Shown: positions 10,724 to 21,310 of the stretch, piece by piece | How the letters are laid out: the number at the start of each line of letters is the position of its first letter | Position numbering within the stretch: position 1 is the stretch's first letter | From: Azolla caroliniana | Lineage: Eukaryota > Polypodiophyta | DNA: 64,000 bases | Direction: 5' to 3' | Assembly: GCA_043228905.1 (NCBI GenBank) | Contig: JBHGNT010000007.1 | Span: 12,834,001-12,898,000 of the forward strand | Translations under genes and position numbers: made by a program | The notes under the pieces: model-generated | Database searches by the model: none | What the model saw: the letters and a program-made list of their open reading frames with translations, nothing else | Told to the model about the DNA's origin: nothing

Positions 10724-11166
10724 GTTCAGGATAAGGAGAGGCTAGCCATGGGTCAATCAAGCAATATCGGCTCGAACAACTCCTCGAACTCGGCGAACAA
10801 CGAGTGGCCAGCATGGCTCACCTAGAGCAACGCCAACGGCAATGCAAAGCCTTCATTGATCGACACCAAAAGGGTACGGAGAAAGCACTTACCATCGGCA
10901 AACCACTGCTGGTCTTCCAAACACGACTCGGTGCTATGCCGGGTAAATTACGATTCCGATGGACAGGCCCCTTCTGGATAATTGACGAGTTTAACAGCAC
11001 ATTCCAACTTGGCACACTTGCCGGAGACATCGTCAAGAGTTGGGCAAATGGCTTCCGTCTTCAACCTTACCTCGAGACGACCCCAGTTAATCCTTTCGCC
11101 GTGACCGACGTCACGAACCAGCTCCCAGACGACGCCTCGAATGAGGCCACGTGTCCCCATCGGTAA
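10724..11166 (+). pseudogene. Gypsy-A integrase C-terminal domain
   Basis: The segment contains LEQRQRQCKAFIDRHQKG, PGKLRFRWTGPFWI (GPF-type domain), TFQLGTLAGDIVKSW and NGFRLQPY, ending in a TAA at about 11164. The same C-terminal block is found antisense in Gypsy-D (42540-42720). Gypsy-C is truncated exactly within this domain. Confidence 0.85.
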
Positions 11167-11806
11167 AATCATGACCTACCCACCAAATGTATATGGTAGG
11201 AATGATTTTTAGTAGTTAAATTAGTATTACCTAGAATTACCTAACTAATCACCCCAAATCATGAGATTTTTTTAGGTGCATCAACTAGTCACATCCACTT
11301 TAAAATAGAATATTTAAGAAGCATGCACACTAGACTAGCACTCCTAGGAATCGTGGCCATAATACCTTATTATGGCAGCCACGACTAGGAATCTCAAAGA
11401 TCTTCTCCCTACACAAAACCCTAGGCAGTCTCATAAAAGAAACTACCCCACACGCAACGCGCCCACTCACTCAGATGTGTTCTTGCCTTCACCGTCTTCA
11501 AGCTCTGCAACTCTATCTCGTTCTCATCGCCCCTGCAAACGGACCCCTACCTCTCGCCCTCGTAGCCCTTGCATAGACCAATAGCATTCCCCCAACTCTC
11601 TGTCTCGCCCTCGTCTCATCGCTTCCCCCCACGCCTCCTGCCAGCAAACCTTCGCATCCACCATGCCTCTCGCTGCATCAGAGGAAACCTGTTCTTGGCT
11701 ACAACGATGAGGACTGGGTGGTTATTTATGGGTCATCGACGCCCCAATGCACCCTGATGCCCCAGTGATAGCACGCTGAATACACCCTGACACAGTATCC
11801 AACAAC
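11167..11806 (+). other. Noncoding spacer between Gypsy-A pol and the extra ORF
   Basis: This stretch is AT-rich to 11370 and then C-rich. It contains an imperfect palindrome at 11343-11389 and TATA-like AAAATAGAATATTTAAG near 11302. A small open frame at 11372-11584 is Ser/Pro/Arg-rich and has no recognisable family. It may be the untranslated leader or promoter of the extra ORF downstream; that is inference. Confidence 0.4.
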
Positions 11807-12580
11807 ATGATTCGTGCAGCTCTGGACCTTGCGCGGGGTGGAGACCATGAGGTAGAAATCCCTCCCCATTCTATCATCAAGGAATATTTTGGGATGTATT
11901 TGATGTCGGGTAAAGCTTACCGCACTTACGAAGGGCCAAACAAAGCTTTTGGGGAGATCGCTCGGATTTTGATGGAATACGCCTTTGTGCATACCAATCT
12001 CACGAGTATGCCACAGAACAAAGCTGCTATCATCATCCGGGCGTATGAAGGTGACAAAATCGATTGGGGAATCATCACCGGCAAAGGAGTCCGTGCGGCG
12101 CTCGAATCTTTTCAAACCGGTAAGCATTTGTTGCCTGTGATTAATCACTTCCTCATAGTCCTCTACCCACCTCCTTCGGTTTCCCCTCGTCGCATCCTGA
12201 CCTCTCCACCACCACCAAGGAAACAACAGGAGAAAATCTTGGTGTTAACCCAGGAAGAATGGGAAGACCCCTCGCCTTCTCCACCTCCCTCAGCCGTTCG
12301 GAACCCTACTTCCGCCTCGGCACCACCCCCACCAAAAACACAGAAACAATGGGCGTTAACAATGACCCGTGTCGAATGGGACGAAGCCGAGGAGCCCATC
12401 TCCGAGGATGCCACCATATGCCAGAAAACGCCAAGGACATCAATGACCTCTCCACAACTGAGCCCACAGCCCACAAGCCAGCAGCCCTTGGCCATATGGC
12501 AACAAAAGAGGAAACAGAGGAAACAGGCCGAGGAGTCCACACCACCGGCCCCGGACGCACATGATCAGCCGCCAAAATGA
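11807..12580 (+). pseudogene. Extra 3' ORF of Gypsy-A, N-terminal part
   Basis: A 257-codon frame. Residues 1-120 (IKEYFGMYLMSGKAYRTYEG, LTSMPQNKAAIIIRAYEG, DKIDWGIITGKGVRAALESF) resemble the putative plant transposon protein domain found in extra ORFs of plant gypsy elements; this is from memory of the family pattern. Residues 125-257 are Pro-rich with two imperfect repeats ending EEWEDP and VEWDEAEE, then a Lys/Gln-rich tail. It overlaps the next frame by 20 bases at an ATG, so one frameshift separates them. It is placed between pol and a presumed 3' LTR. Confidence 0.55.
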
Positions 12581-13484
12581 CGCCGCGTCATTCGCGAGTC
12601 AACCACATCAGCAATCAAAAGAGGCCAGCCCAACCTCCACGGCCATGGTACCAGCGGAGTCATGGCTCCAAGTCGGTAGGATCGAGCATGGACAAACCGC
12701 ACAGATATCAGAGGAGGAAGTCCTCAGTTACAAAGATCTCCCCGCGGAGGCATACGAGTTCAGTGCACTACTTCGACTGGGCACAACATATGAGTTAATG
12801 GATTTCCTCGTGTGCACCCAAGTAGTTGTCGCCGCTCGTATGGCCAAGGATCACGCTAAAACAAAGATGATTCAATGCGCTATAATGGGAGAAATTGAAC
12901 CTCACGAGGATCGAGCCTTACAAAAGATAGGACAGAAGAAGCAAGCACAGAATGCTTCGCTCCTCATTGAACTACCAGATCTGAACATGGCCTTAGTCGA
13001 GGCATATCGCAATCTACACCACACTACTCGAGCAGCCAAGGACATGGCCCGACGTATCAAAACGGCGCATCAACAAGCCAAACGGGCTACCGAGCTATGG
13101 CAAGCCACTAAGGAGAAACTGGCGACATTCAAGCAGCAACATCCAGAACAGCCGCCCTTAAGCCTCCCTGGGCCAAGTGACACTGTCTCACCAGCCACTC
13201 TTCCGAACCTGAGCCTGAGTGCTGCAGGTACCGAAGCACACAAAGATGACACCGCCCACCCCAGGGTAGCCACAGTCGATGCCAACACAATGACGGACTT
13301 GGTACAGACAAGCGAGCCATCGTCACGGGCAAATATCAGCCCGCACCCCCAAACCAGCCACGCCTCCACGCAAACGCCACCACCCTCGGTCATCATGGAA
13401 CGATCTACACAAACAGACAGGGAAACTTCTCCCCGAATCCAGCAAGCGGCAACCCAAACAGGGCCTCCTCTTCGGGACTACTAG
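12561..13484 (+). pseudogene. Extra 3' ORF of Gypsy-A, middle part with TQT motifs
   Basis: A 307-codon open frame, with its first ATG inside the end of the previous frame. Residues 30-190 are helical and charged (SWLQVGRIEH, EFSALLRLGTTYELMDFL, MAKDHAKTKM, AKDMARRIKTAHQQ). Residues 200-307 are disordered and hold several TQT/VQT words: LVQTSEP, ASTQTPPP, RSTQTDRE and ATQTGPP. Such motifs are the usual docking site of dynein light chain LC8; ERSTQTD fits the consensus best. The frame ends at TAG 13482, but coding character continues beyond it in the same frame. Confidence 0.55.
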
Positions 13485-14093
13485 GAGGAGCTTAAGGCCT
13501 AGATCACTCTGGCCAAGTTGGCAGAATAGAACCACCACAACATTCTTGGCCAGCTATGGAAACAAGTTGTGAGCCGCGAAGCTGACCTCAAGCGACTGCT
13601 TGCTGAAAGGTAGGCCGCACTTGAAGAACGAAAAAGAGAGGTGATGACCCTTCAGGTCTCTATCACTGAGGCCAAAGAACGTTTCATCAAAGAAGCAGAG
13701 TGGAATAGCCAACGGGAACAAGAGATCTTCGTAGACAACCAGGAATTACGACGTCATCAAAGGGCCTTACAAGACATGGCCAACGAACATATGCAGAAGT
13801 GGAGGATCTCGGAAGAGCAAAGGGCAGAAATTTCCGATGCGTATCACCAATTGCAAACCGAGCACATCGCCGCTAGAGAACAACATCGGGACGCTTGGCG
13901 ACAGGACATGGACGAAATTGTAGCTCAGCTCACCACACGTTATGAGCAGATAATTGCGCTCATCACCGAAAAAGCAAAAGATAATCAAGCTACTTTAGCA
14001 CTCCTCATCCACAAAAGCCAAGAAGAAGCCAAGGCTGCAAGGGAGGCAATGGAAGTTCACCACACTAGCATCGGCATGGACAATACTAAATAA
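13485..14093 (+). pseudogene. Extra 3' ORF of Gypsy-A, coiled-coil part
   Basis: Same frame as the preceding segment, broken by TAG at 13500, 13527 and 13611; each would be explained by CAG to TAG. The open part 13641-14093 is a long Glu/Gln/Arg-rich helix with heptad character (TEAKERFIKEAEWNSQREQ, ITEKAKDNQATLALLIHKSQ), a strong coiled-coil candidate. No enzyme motif is seen. It ends at TAA about 14091, after which the frame shifts. Confidence 0.5.
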
Positions 14094-14104
14094 AGATCCT
14101 AATA

Positions 14105-14695
14105 AACAAGTATCGCCAACAATTCACCACGAAGGTCAAAGAAACGCTTGACCATGTCTGGCAGGGGTGGTCAGCCCAAGCCGCGGACCTACACATACTA
14201 CGTGCGGATGCCGAGAACCGATGGAAGGAGGGCCGAGGGTTTTACAAGATGGATGACACCAGCATCCAGACCCTCCGTGAAGACTTAATTGAGGAATATC
14301 ATACCTTAGTAGCGTCCCACACCGCGGCCATCGAGCAACTTTTAGAGGAATTCAACGACGATCTAATGGTGTTTCTCTTAGAAGCCGAAGCTTACAAGGA
14401 GGAACACCTAGCTAGCGGGAGTAACAGAGCTCCCACAACCAACGAGTAAGGACCCGAGCAACCCACCACGGCAGCTAGACCGGAGGAACCTGCCCCTACA
14501 GACCTCCACATCCCACCCGAGCCACAGACTACAACAAGGACCCCGCATGAATTGGTCCCAACAGAGGAGGGCGCACACGACGACACAGCCATCCCCGACT
14601 CGGCAACAAAACCTCCATCACCAACCCCACCGTCCGAGCAGCCAGACCAATCCCATGCCCCCGAGGATATCCTCAGCATATTGGAAGAGGAATAA
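14105..14695 (+). pseudogene. Extra 3' ORF of Gypsy-A, C-terminal part
   Basis: Frame 2 carries YRQQFTTKVKETLDHVW, a helical MDDTSIQTLREDLIEEYHTL and, after TAA at 14447, an acidic Pro/Thr-rich tail ending EDILSILEEE with TAA at 14693. Together, 11807-14695 would code for about 960 residues. No transmembrane helix is seen, which argues against an envelope-like product. Confidence 0.45.
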
Positions 14696-15300
14696 AACAA
14701 ACCTATAAGCCCTCGTATGAACGGGCAATTTTTGTAATTTGTGTTGTTTTGCCAAATCCATGGTTACTCCACATTGTGAACCGTGGGTCCGACGGACAAA
14801 GTCCTGTCCCAAGGGCGTGCCAGGTGTTGTCCATAGGACAGAAATATAAATATATTATGTAAACTCGTCGTTAGGTAGAAGAGTAGGTGAGGAAATAGGT
14901 AAGACTAGAAATAGTCGTGTTTTAGCCCTCACAATCAGCCGATGGCTCGACTCTGTCTGAAGGGGAAAACTATATAACCCGAGTTATGCATACCTCAAGG
15001 GGGGATTATCTAGATCGTTCTTAGCGAGAGTAATATCACAACAGCAAGTTCTGTACGAACTGTTTCCGGTTGAGGCCAACTACTATAATCACTGTGAGCT
15101 TCATCATTTAATATAAGTTTTGTTTTTATTCTTCTATCTGTGTATTCTCCCCGTACTCGTAAATCAAGCTATGTTTATGCCTAACGGGTTGTAGCCGGGT
15201 ACGCTCCTCGTTCTCCTTTCTTCTCCCCGTGTAGAAGAGACTTCCACATAACACGATCCCTTGACACCGATAGCCTTTGGGCTCATCGAAGGTGTATTCC
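14696..15300 (+). repeat. Possible 3' LTR or 3' end of Gypsy-A
   Basis: Noncoding sequence follows the extra ORF. TGTTGTCCATAGG at about 14824 could be an LTR start and AACTATATAACCC near 14969 a TATA box. There is no second copy in the window, so the LTR cannot be proved. Confidence 0.3.
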
Positions 15301-15309
15301 CAGAAACGG

Positions 15310-15552
15310 TTAACATGTTGATGCAATCCATTCATATGTATTCGACATAGATGTGAATTGTTTCTCTATTGCCATCTCACCAAATGAAACTTCTTCCAAA
15401 TCCGCATGCAATGCTTGCATTTTTGTTTGCATGGAAGCTATACAACACAACAATCGCTTTTCAGTAAGTGTGGCTTTTTGTTTTGCAATCTGTTGAGTAA
15501 ACATAGATGTCCTAGTTGGGATTTCAATATGAGAGGTTCCCTCAGACTTCAT
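15310..15552 (-). CDS. Unrecognised minus-strand ORF (80 aa)
   Basis: The frame begins MKSEGTSHIEIPTRTSMF and is Lys/Glu/Met-rich and helical (QIAKQKATLTEKRLLC, MQTKMQALHADLEEVSFGE), compatible with a coiled coil. No family is recognised. It lies just downstream, in minus orientation, of the ORF at 15589-15819, and the two may be exons or broken parts of one gene or element. It could also be a chance frame. Confidence 0.25.
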   Translation of the reverse strand: MKSEGTSHIEIPTRTSMFTQQIAKQKATLTEKRLLCCIASMQTKMQALHADLEEVSFGEMAIEKQFTSMSNTYEWIASTC

Positions 15553-15588
15553 AGTAATGTTGGTACTTTAGGACCCTCTATAATGTGA

Positions 15589-15819
15589 TTATCGATGATC
15601 AGCAAAATCTTCCCAATCAACTTTAATGCCACCATGGAGTTCACATGCAAATGCACGTGCAAAGACAGATCCTACCTCATTGTTTAGGACATGTTTCATA
15701 TCATAAACTTGTCCATATCGTGACTTTAGTTCAGTGATATAATCCTTCTTCAATTGAGTGAGGTGGAAACCTCTCCTTGTCTTGGGTTGTGCTGAGCCCC
15801 AAGTTTTCATCATCCACAT
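15589..15819 (-). CDS. Unrecognised minus-strand ORF (76 aa)
   Basis: The frame reads MWMMKTWGSAQPKTRRGF, LKKDYITELKSRYGQVYDM and ARAFACELHGGIKVDWEDF. The composition looks coding, with few rare residues, and Lys/Arg-rich sequence continues upstream on the minus strand to about 16080 through stops. The product is unknown: a captured gene fragment or an extra ORF of an unplaced element. Confidence 0.3.
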   Translation of the reverse strand: MWMMKTWGSAQPKTRRGFHLTQLKKDYITELKSRYGQVYDMKHVLNNEVGSVFARAFACELHGGIKVDWEDFADHR

Positions 15820-16080
15820 GTCTAGGTCTTCATAAGTGTCAGGTCGTGCATGAAGGAAATAACCCTATCCTAATTTTGTACCTTGAAGGATGTTTGTGTG
15901 AATCTTCTTGCCCTGAGTTGTTGAAAACTTCAACCTCCCTCTGGTGGGGGTTATCTTACTTTCTTTGATGGGGTCCTTTTTCTTTCCTTGCATGGTGTGT
16001 TGACATTTTCTTTGACCATTTTCTTCTTTGTGGGTGTCTTCCTTGTCATGTGAGTTTTGTCTCTCTTCTTCGCCTCACAT

Positions 16081-16668
16081 GCACAAAAATAGTAAATAAG
16101 AGTAAATCATGCACAACAATAGTAAAAAATGGTAAAAAATAGTAAATAACAGTAAATCACAATAACATTTAACGCTAGGAAAACCACACAACGTACCCTC
16201 TTTCTATATGTCATGTACAAAATTCAAGGAGATGCCGAAAATGAAACATAATGTTAACTCCTGATACACAACATATAGATGTATCATAACCGTACTAAAT
16301 TAGGTAGCAAAACAAGAATAATAAGGATGACAAGAACAACTCGAACAACAAAAAGGACAAGAACAAGTACAAGAACAAGATCATTTAACAATAACCCTCT
16401 TTCTATATATCAACATGTACAAAATTCAAGCACCTGTAGAAAATGACATATGCATGTACAAGACTCTCAAATTCAAGAATATGCATGTACAAAGCTCTCA
16501 AATGATCACTGGAGAACAACAACGACGACAACAAAACCCTAAACGACAATAACAGATAGAATCAAACATATAGCAGAACATGTACCAAATGTCGTTATGG
16601 TTGGAAATGTCATTGTTGAAGTCTTTGAAGAGGGGACATGTTTGAAGCACAGGCTACAAGCAAACGAA
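16081..16668. other. AT-rich stretch without a gene
   Basis: Short direct repeats of the type AGTAAATA/AGTAAAAA cluster at 16088-16165, and ACAAGAACAA-type repeats at 16330-16380. No open frame of note and no element ends were seen. Confidence 0.5.
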
Positions 16669-17101
16669 CACACCAGGTAGAGGGAACCAAGTAGAGGGAA
16701 CACCTGGAGGTAGAGGGAACACGACCAGCAAAGCAGAGATCAATGCAAAGGGGACACGGTGAGCAGAGAACACCTAAGATAGAGGGATGCAGATGGGTCT
16801 TGACAAGGAGAGTTTACAGAGAACGCCTGAGAGAGAGAACGTGGCCAACAGAGGGAAGGTCGATGCAATGAGGACACAATAGAACACTTGAGAGAGAACA
16901 CCTGCGAGAGAGGACGCGACGAGGACACAATTGAACACCTAAGGATGATGCAACGAGGACACAATAGAACACCCTAGGTCGATGCAGCAAGGACACAGTA
17001 GAACACCTGAGCGTATTGTTGTTGTAGAGAGGACAAGACGAGCAGGGAATGCTTGGAGTTTGCAGTGTGAGCAGAGAACGTGGAGAAACCTATGCAGAAG
17101 T

Positions 17102-17139
<38 letters not shown>

Positions 17140-17340
17140 AGGGACGAACATAGGGACTTAATGAGTAGAAGAGGGAAGGAAAGAGTGAGAGAGAGAGAGT
17201 CTAACTAACAGTTCGAGATAAACCTTTCAGCCAAGAGAGACAGAGAGACAGAGAGAGTGGGAGAGTGACAGATTGACTATCTTCATGATTGATTTGACTA
17301 CTCAACTTCTTATATAGTTAAGACCTCCTTACAACATTAC
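16669..17340. repeat. Duplicated block, copy 1, with minisatellite
   Basis: This block matches 39101-39840 with an estimated 85-90 percent identity by eye. Inside it, 16855-17010 is a degenerate minisatellite of about 30-35 bp built on GAGGACACAATAGAACACC. A (GA)n run lies at 17106-17134. The shared block carries on through the antisense gag remnant to the LTR junction at 17771/17772, as it does in copy 2. Confidence 0.75.
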
Positions 17341-17524
17341 CTAGGATTTTAAAGAAAGTGATGTTTTTTCATATTTGAAATCCATTTTCATTGAATGTGA
17401 CTTTTAATTTTAACACAAGTGATGATCAACTTTTTAAACCCAAATATTGAATCTATTTTTACATTTTTAAGTTTTTCCTCATAGAATTAGTACTAAACTT
17501 TTGGCCAAAAGTTTGTACACCAAA

Positions 17525-17771
17525 GCGTGCTCTGACCCCAATAGAATTGGTTGCAAGTCGAAAAACGACAATGGTTTCTCCCTTGTGCAAATTGCCGCCT
17601 GAATCGGCCCATACCTCTGTGCTCGACCACTGAGGCAAATCTAAACCATTTCATCCTCATCCACCGTCACATTTATGTATCCCAAGGCGTCACATATTTC
17701 CTTGATTTTGGTGGTGTAGTGGTCACTGTCATATCCCTTTCTCGAATATTGTTGAGCTCTTGACGGAGTTG
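17525..17771 (-). pseudogene. Antisense copia gag remnant carrying the Copia-1 insertion
   Basis: Read on the minus strand it gives LRQELNNIRERDMT, then TTKIKEICDALG and VDEDEMV, followed by a TAG and CTREKPLSFFDLQ: the UBN2-type gag core of the copia family seen elsewhere in the window. Copia-1 is inserted at its edge with flank AGTTG (17767-17771). The same gag and the same junction recur at 39846-39970. Confidence 0.7.
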
Positions 17772-18098
17772 TGTTGAGCAAGCAAGCTCAACCGGATCCG
17801 GATCGGCTGAATAAGCCAGAGCCGGATCGGTATCTGGATCAGTGTCCGGTATCATCCGGAACTTAGAGCAGGATTGGAGACCCAAATCGGATTGAAACCA
17901 GTAGGCCATTAGAGGGCTATGGATCCAGCCTAGTACGTAGGCGTATTTTTGGGAGCCAGTGATAGTCGCTCATGTGAGCATTGAAGTACATGTCAGTACT
18001 TCTGTCAGTCCTTCATGGACTTGTATAAAAGTGCTCTCTGAGCACATTCTGTGTATAGAATATTGACAATATTATTTTGAATAGAGTTTTATGTTCTG

Positions 18099-18143
<45 letters not shown>

Positions 18144-18249
18144 GTGCATGCTTATTCTCTATGTTAAGCTTCCATTAAACCTTCTTCTCTTTACTGTTAC
18201 TATCCGGCAGAGATGGTTTGGCATAAGCTTCCGCACGCTAACTTTCACA
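17772..18249 (+). repeat. Copia-1 5' LTR
   Basis: It begins TGTTGAGCAAGCAAGCTCAA, a perfect 7-bp hairpin, and ends CTTTCACA. TATA-like TTGTATAAAAG lies near 18019 and a (CT)n run at 18100-18141. Copies are at 36537-36967 and 39971-40376. Confidence 0.9.
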
Positions 18250-18261
18250 TGGTATCAGAGC
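18250..18261 (+). promoter_or_regulatory. Copia-1 primer-binding site (initiator tRNA-Met)
   Basis: TGGTATCAGAGC directly follows the LTR, the standard plant copia primer site complementary to the 3' end of initiator tRNA-Met. Confidence 0.9.
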
Positions 18262-18344
18262 GTGAGGGTTGAGAACCTCTATAGCGGACGAGTGACTAGT
18301 GAAGACAAACCCTAACACCCGGTGAAGAATAGAAGAGAACCTAA

Positions 18345-19217
18345 GATGGACAAAGGAATGACAAGGTCACTTCCAATCATATAAAATGCACAAGTACCTG
18401 CTGGGGCATGGATATTGGAGCTATGTGGAAGGAACCAACAAGGTAGTGCTAGATCCGAGACACGAAGACTTCCCGGCTTGGGAGCAAGGAGTGAGCCGAG
18501 TATTGTACTGCCTCGCGTCCTGTGCACACGATCAGATGCTCGGCTACATCAAGGATGCAAAAACGCCAAAGGAGGCTTGGGAAAATCTTTGGAAGATTTT
18601 CGACGTGAGTACCACAACATGTAAGTTGCTACTCCGACAGGAGCTGAACAACATCCGACAAAGAGATATGTCGGTTACGTACTACACCACTAAGATAAAG
18701 GAGATTTATGATGTGCTTGGGTCCATCAATGTGACGGTGGACGAAAACGAGATGGTCTAGATCTGTCTCAATGGTCTAGCACAATGGTACGGGTCAAATC
18801 CGGATGGTAATTTGCACCCGGGAGAAACCACCGTCCTTCTTCGATTTACAATCAATGTTGATGGTCGAAGAATTCCACGCAAGTGGGTCGAGGATCACTC
18901 AATCAAATAGACGGATGTTGCACATGGAAGCGGATCGACCCCGTGGGCGTGGAGGACGAGGTGGGTCGGCACGCAATGGAGGCGGCCGGGAAGAGTAGAA
19001 CCGAAGGCACAGAGACTGTGCTGACAATAGTTTCGGACCCTCCACAAGTAGGGGGAGTCATGCCAATGTCGGAAACCGGCAAGGAAAGGCCGACACAGAA
19101 TGCTAGTACTGTGGCAAGAAAGGTCACAGCGAAAGCGAGTGCTAGAAAAAGCGCGCCGATTCGGAAAAATCCGGATCTGGCAAAGTCGGTCGGGAAAACC
19201 AGCAAAGCTCGCACTAC
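18345..19217 (+). pseudogene. Copia-1 gag
   Basis: ATG at 18345 opens MDKGMTRSLP, after which about 36 bases found in sister copies are deleted and the frame shifts. The UBN2-type core is clear in the frame from 18386 (KYLLGHGYWSYVEG, AKTPKEAWENLWKIF, LRQELNNIRQRDMS). A TAG at 18758 replaces the CAG codon of relatives. A CCHC knuckle (YCGKKGHSESEC, flanked by a stop) is near 19100. Role: capsid; dead. Confidence 0.85.
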
Positions 19218-20796
19218 GTGGAAGGATCAGAAGGATCCGGAACCGGGAAGATCGGAAAAGGGCCAGTTTTTGTGATGAAGCACAAGGCGAACTCGATGAA
19301 GAAGACCACTTCTAGATTAGAGGAAGTATGGTACATTGATTCTGGAGCGTCCAACCACATGACAAGCCATGAAGAGTGGTTCTCTTTCTTGGAGAAGCCT
19401 GAACAACCGGGGATTATCAAAATTGGAGACGACACCCCTCATCCGATTGTGCATGTCGGACAAAAGGGAAAGCTGATGAACCTACTACACGTTCCGACTA
19501 TCACAAAGAACCTGGTATCGGTTGGACAAATCGTCGACCAGGGAATGCAGGTGCGGTTTACACACCTCGGGTGCTTCATCGAGGAAGAAAGTCGGATAAT
19601 TGCGCAAGGGCGTAGGAAGGGAGGATGTTCATCCTCAACAAAAATGACGACGACACCCCCATGTTTGCCAAAGGACAGAAGATTGAATCGGACATCGATC
19701 TCTGGCATAAGCGTATCAGCCACGTCAACTACCGGAGGCTTCAAGATCTGCAATTGAAACAAGTTGTGTTCGGATTGCCGAAGTTTAGTGGCCAGAAGGC
19801 CCAAATATGTGAAGCTTGCCAACTCGAGAAGCCACACCGGCTTCCATTCCCCACCGAATGAAACTAGAGCCGTAACAAGCTCGATCTAATCCATTTGGAT
19901 GTATGGGGAGTGGCACAAAACGTTAGTCTTGGCGGGAGTCGGTATTTTGTCTCCTTCATCGACAACTACTGCCGGCACATGTGGATCTATCTCATCGAGA
20001 AGAAAAGCGAAGTCATCGACTGTTCCAGAACCTTCAAAGTTTAGTCGAAAGGGGAATGGAGAGGATCAAGTGCCTACGGTCGGATGGTGGAAAAGAATAC
20101 TTTTCCAGCCAATTCAACATTGATCTGCAGCAGAACGAAATTCGGAGAGAATTCAGTTGCAGATACACACCGGAGCAAAATGGTATGGCCAAAAGGAAAA
20201 ACCGGTCGATTGTCGACGTGGCAAGGGCAATGCTGGAGGGTAAGAGCATGCCCCAATTCTATTGGGCTGAGGCAGTTCGGACGGCCGTCTACATCCAAAA
20301 CCAGATCGGACACAAGGTGTCAACACATGAGCTATATTTCGGGCAGAAGCCAAATTTGAGGCACCTTCGGATATTCGGTAGCATAGCATATATGCATGTA
20401 CTAGATGAGAAGTGGAAGAAGCTAGATCCGAAGTCGGAGAAGTGCATCCTAGTCGGTTACTCGCATAAGCAAAAGGGGTATAAGTGCTATAACCCCCCAG
20501 ACTAAACAGGTACGAGTAAGTCGAGATGTTGAGTTTGATGAGTCGGCATCATGGGACACCCTACCGACTCCAACTCCCGATGAAGACCCGATTCTGGAAG
20601 ATGAGGCTAGTGAGCCCGAGGAGGTTCAGGAAGAAGATGAAGACTTCGGCACTCTAGAAGAGAGTCCGATCTCATTCTGGGTAAGTGGACCGAATGAGCG
20701 GTTGAGTCGGGATGACTAGTCGGATGAAGAACCGGCGAGTAGTGGAGACTTTGTCGTGCTCGCCCCACGCAAGGAACCGAGGAGATGGTTCACGCG
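19218..20796 (+). pseudogene. Copia-1 protease and integrase (left part of pol)
   Basis: The protease motif WYIDSGASNHMTSHEEW has its Asp at 19338. The integrase shows the zinc region (LWHKRISHVN, CEACQLEK), then LIHLDVWG (D) and CLRSDGGKEY (D), but the third acid is lost: NGMAKRKNRS has Lys where NGVAERKNRT is usual (about 20180). Frame shifts lie near 19620, 19900 and 20510. The sequence runs to PRKEPRRWFTR and is cut by Copia-2 at 20797. Confidence 0.88.
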
Positions 20797-21206
20797 TGTT
20801 GAGAGACAAGCTCAACATTCGGTGCGAAGTACGCAACGTAACCCAGTGTGTAGACTGGGTGCGTGAAAAGGTACGCAACACAGGGCCACATCGGTGTGAA
20901 AACCGAAGAGGTCGTTAGAGCGTTATTCCTCGTAAGGAATAATTTTGGGAGTGAGTGTCACGGCTCATTTATGAGTGTCAAGTATTGTTAGTACTTGTTT
21001 CAGCCCGATTGTCAAGGCTTGTATATAAGGTGCTCACTGAGCATGAAGTATGTACACAGAATAGAGAGTCATTATTTTTGAATCTGAGTTTTCTATTGTC
21101 TGCTCTCGCTCTCTCCATCTCCATCTCCATCTCTGCGTTTTTTGAGTTTACCGAACTGTGTACTCTGCGTTTACGCACACGCTTTCACACAACGTATTCT
21201 TTTACA
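20797..21206 (+). repeat. Copia-2 5' LTR
   Basis: It begins TGTTGAGAGACAAGCTCAAC (hairpin GTTGAG/CTCAAC) and ends TTTTACA. TATA-like TTGTATATAAGG lies near 21018 and CCATCT repeats near 21115. The 3' copy at 33443-33886 is longer by a few CCATCT units and an 18-base insertion. Confidence 0.9.
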
Positions 21207-21218
21207 TGGTATCAGAGC
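21207..21218 (+). promoter_or_regulatory. Copia-2 primer-binding site (initiator tRNA-Met)
   Basis: TGGTATCAGAGC follows the LTR end without a gap. Confidence 0.9.
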
Positions 21219-21310
21219 GTGAGGGTTGAAGTCCTCTGCAGCCAACATCAAAAGTTTGTGACAAAACAGAGTTGAAGTTGTTCGCTTTCGAAGAAGAAAA
21301 AGATAGTACT

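Noticed and set aside
11807-14695. Envelope gene of an endogenous retrovirus-like element
   Set aside because: No signal peptide, no transmembrane helix and no furin-like site; the coiled coil and acidic tail do not suit an envelope.
16855-17010. CRISPR-like spaced repeats
   Set aside because: Degenerate minisatellite without constant-length unique spacers, in a plant nuclear context; no cas genes.
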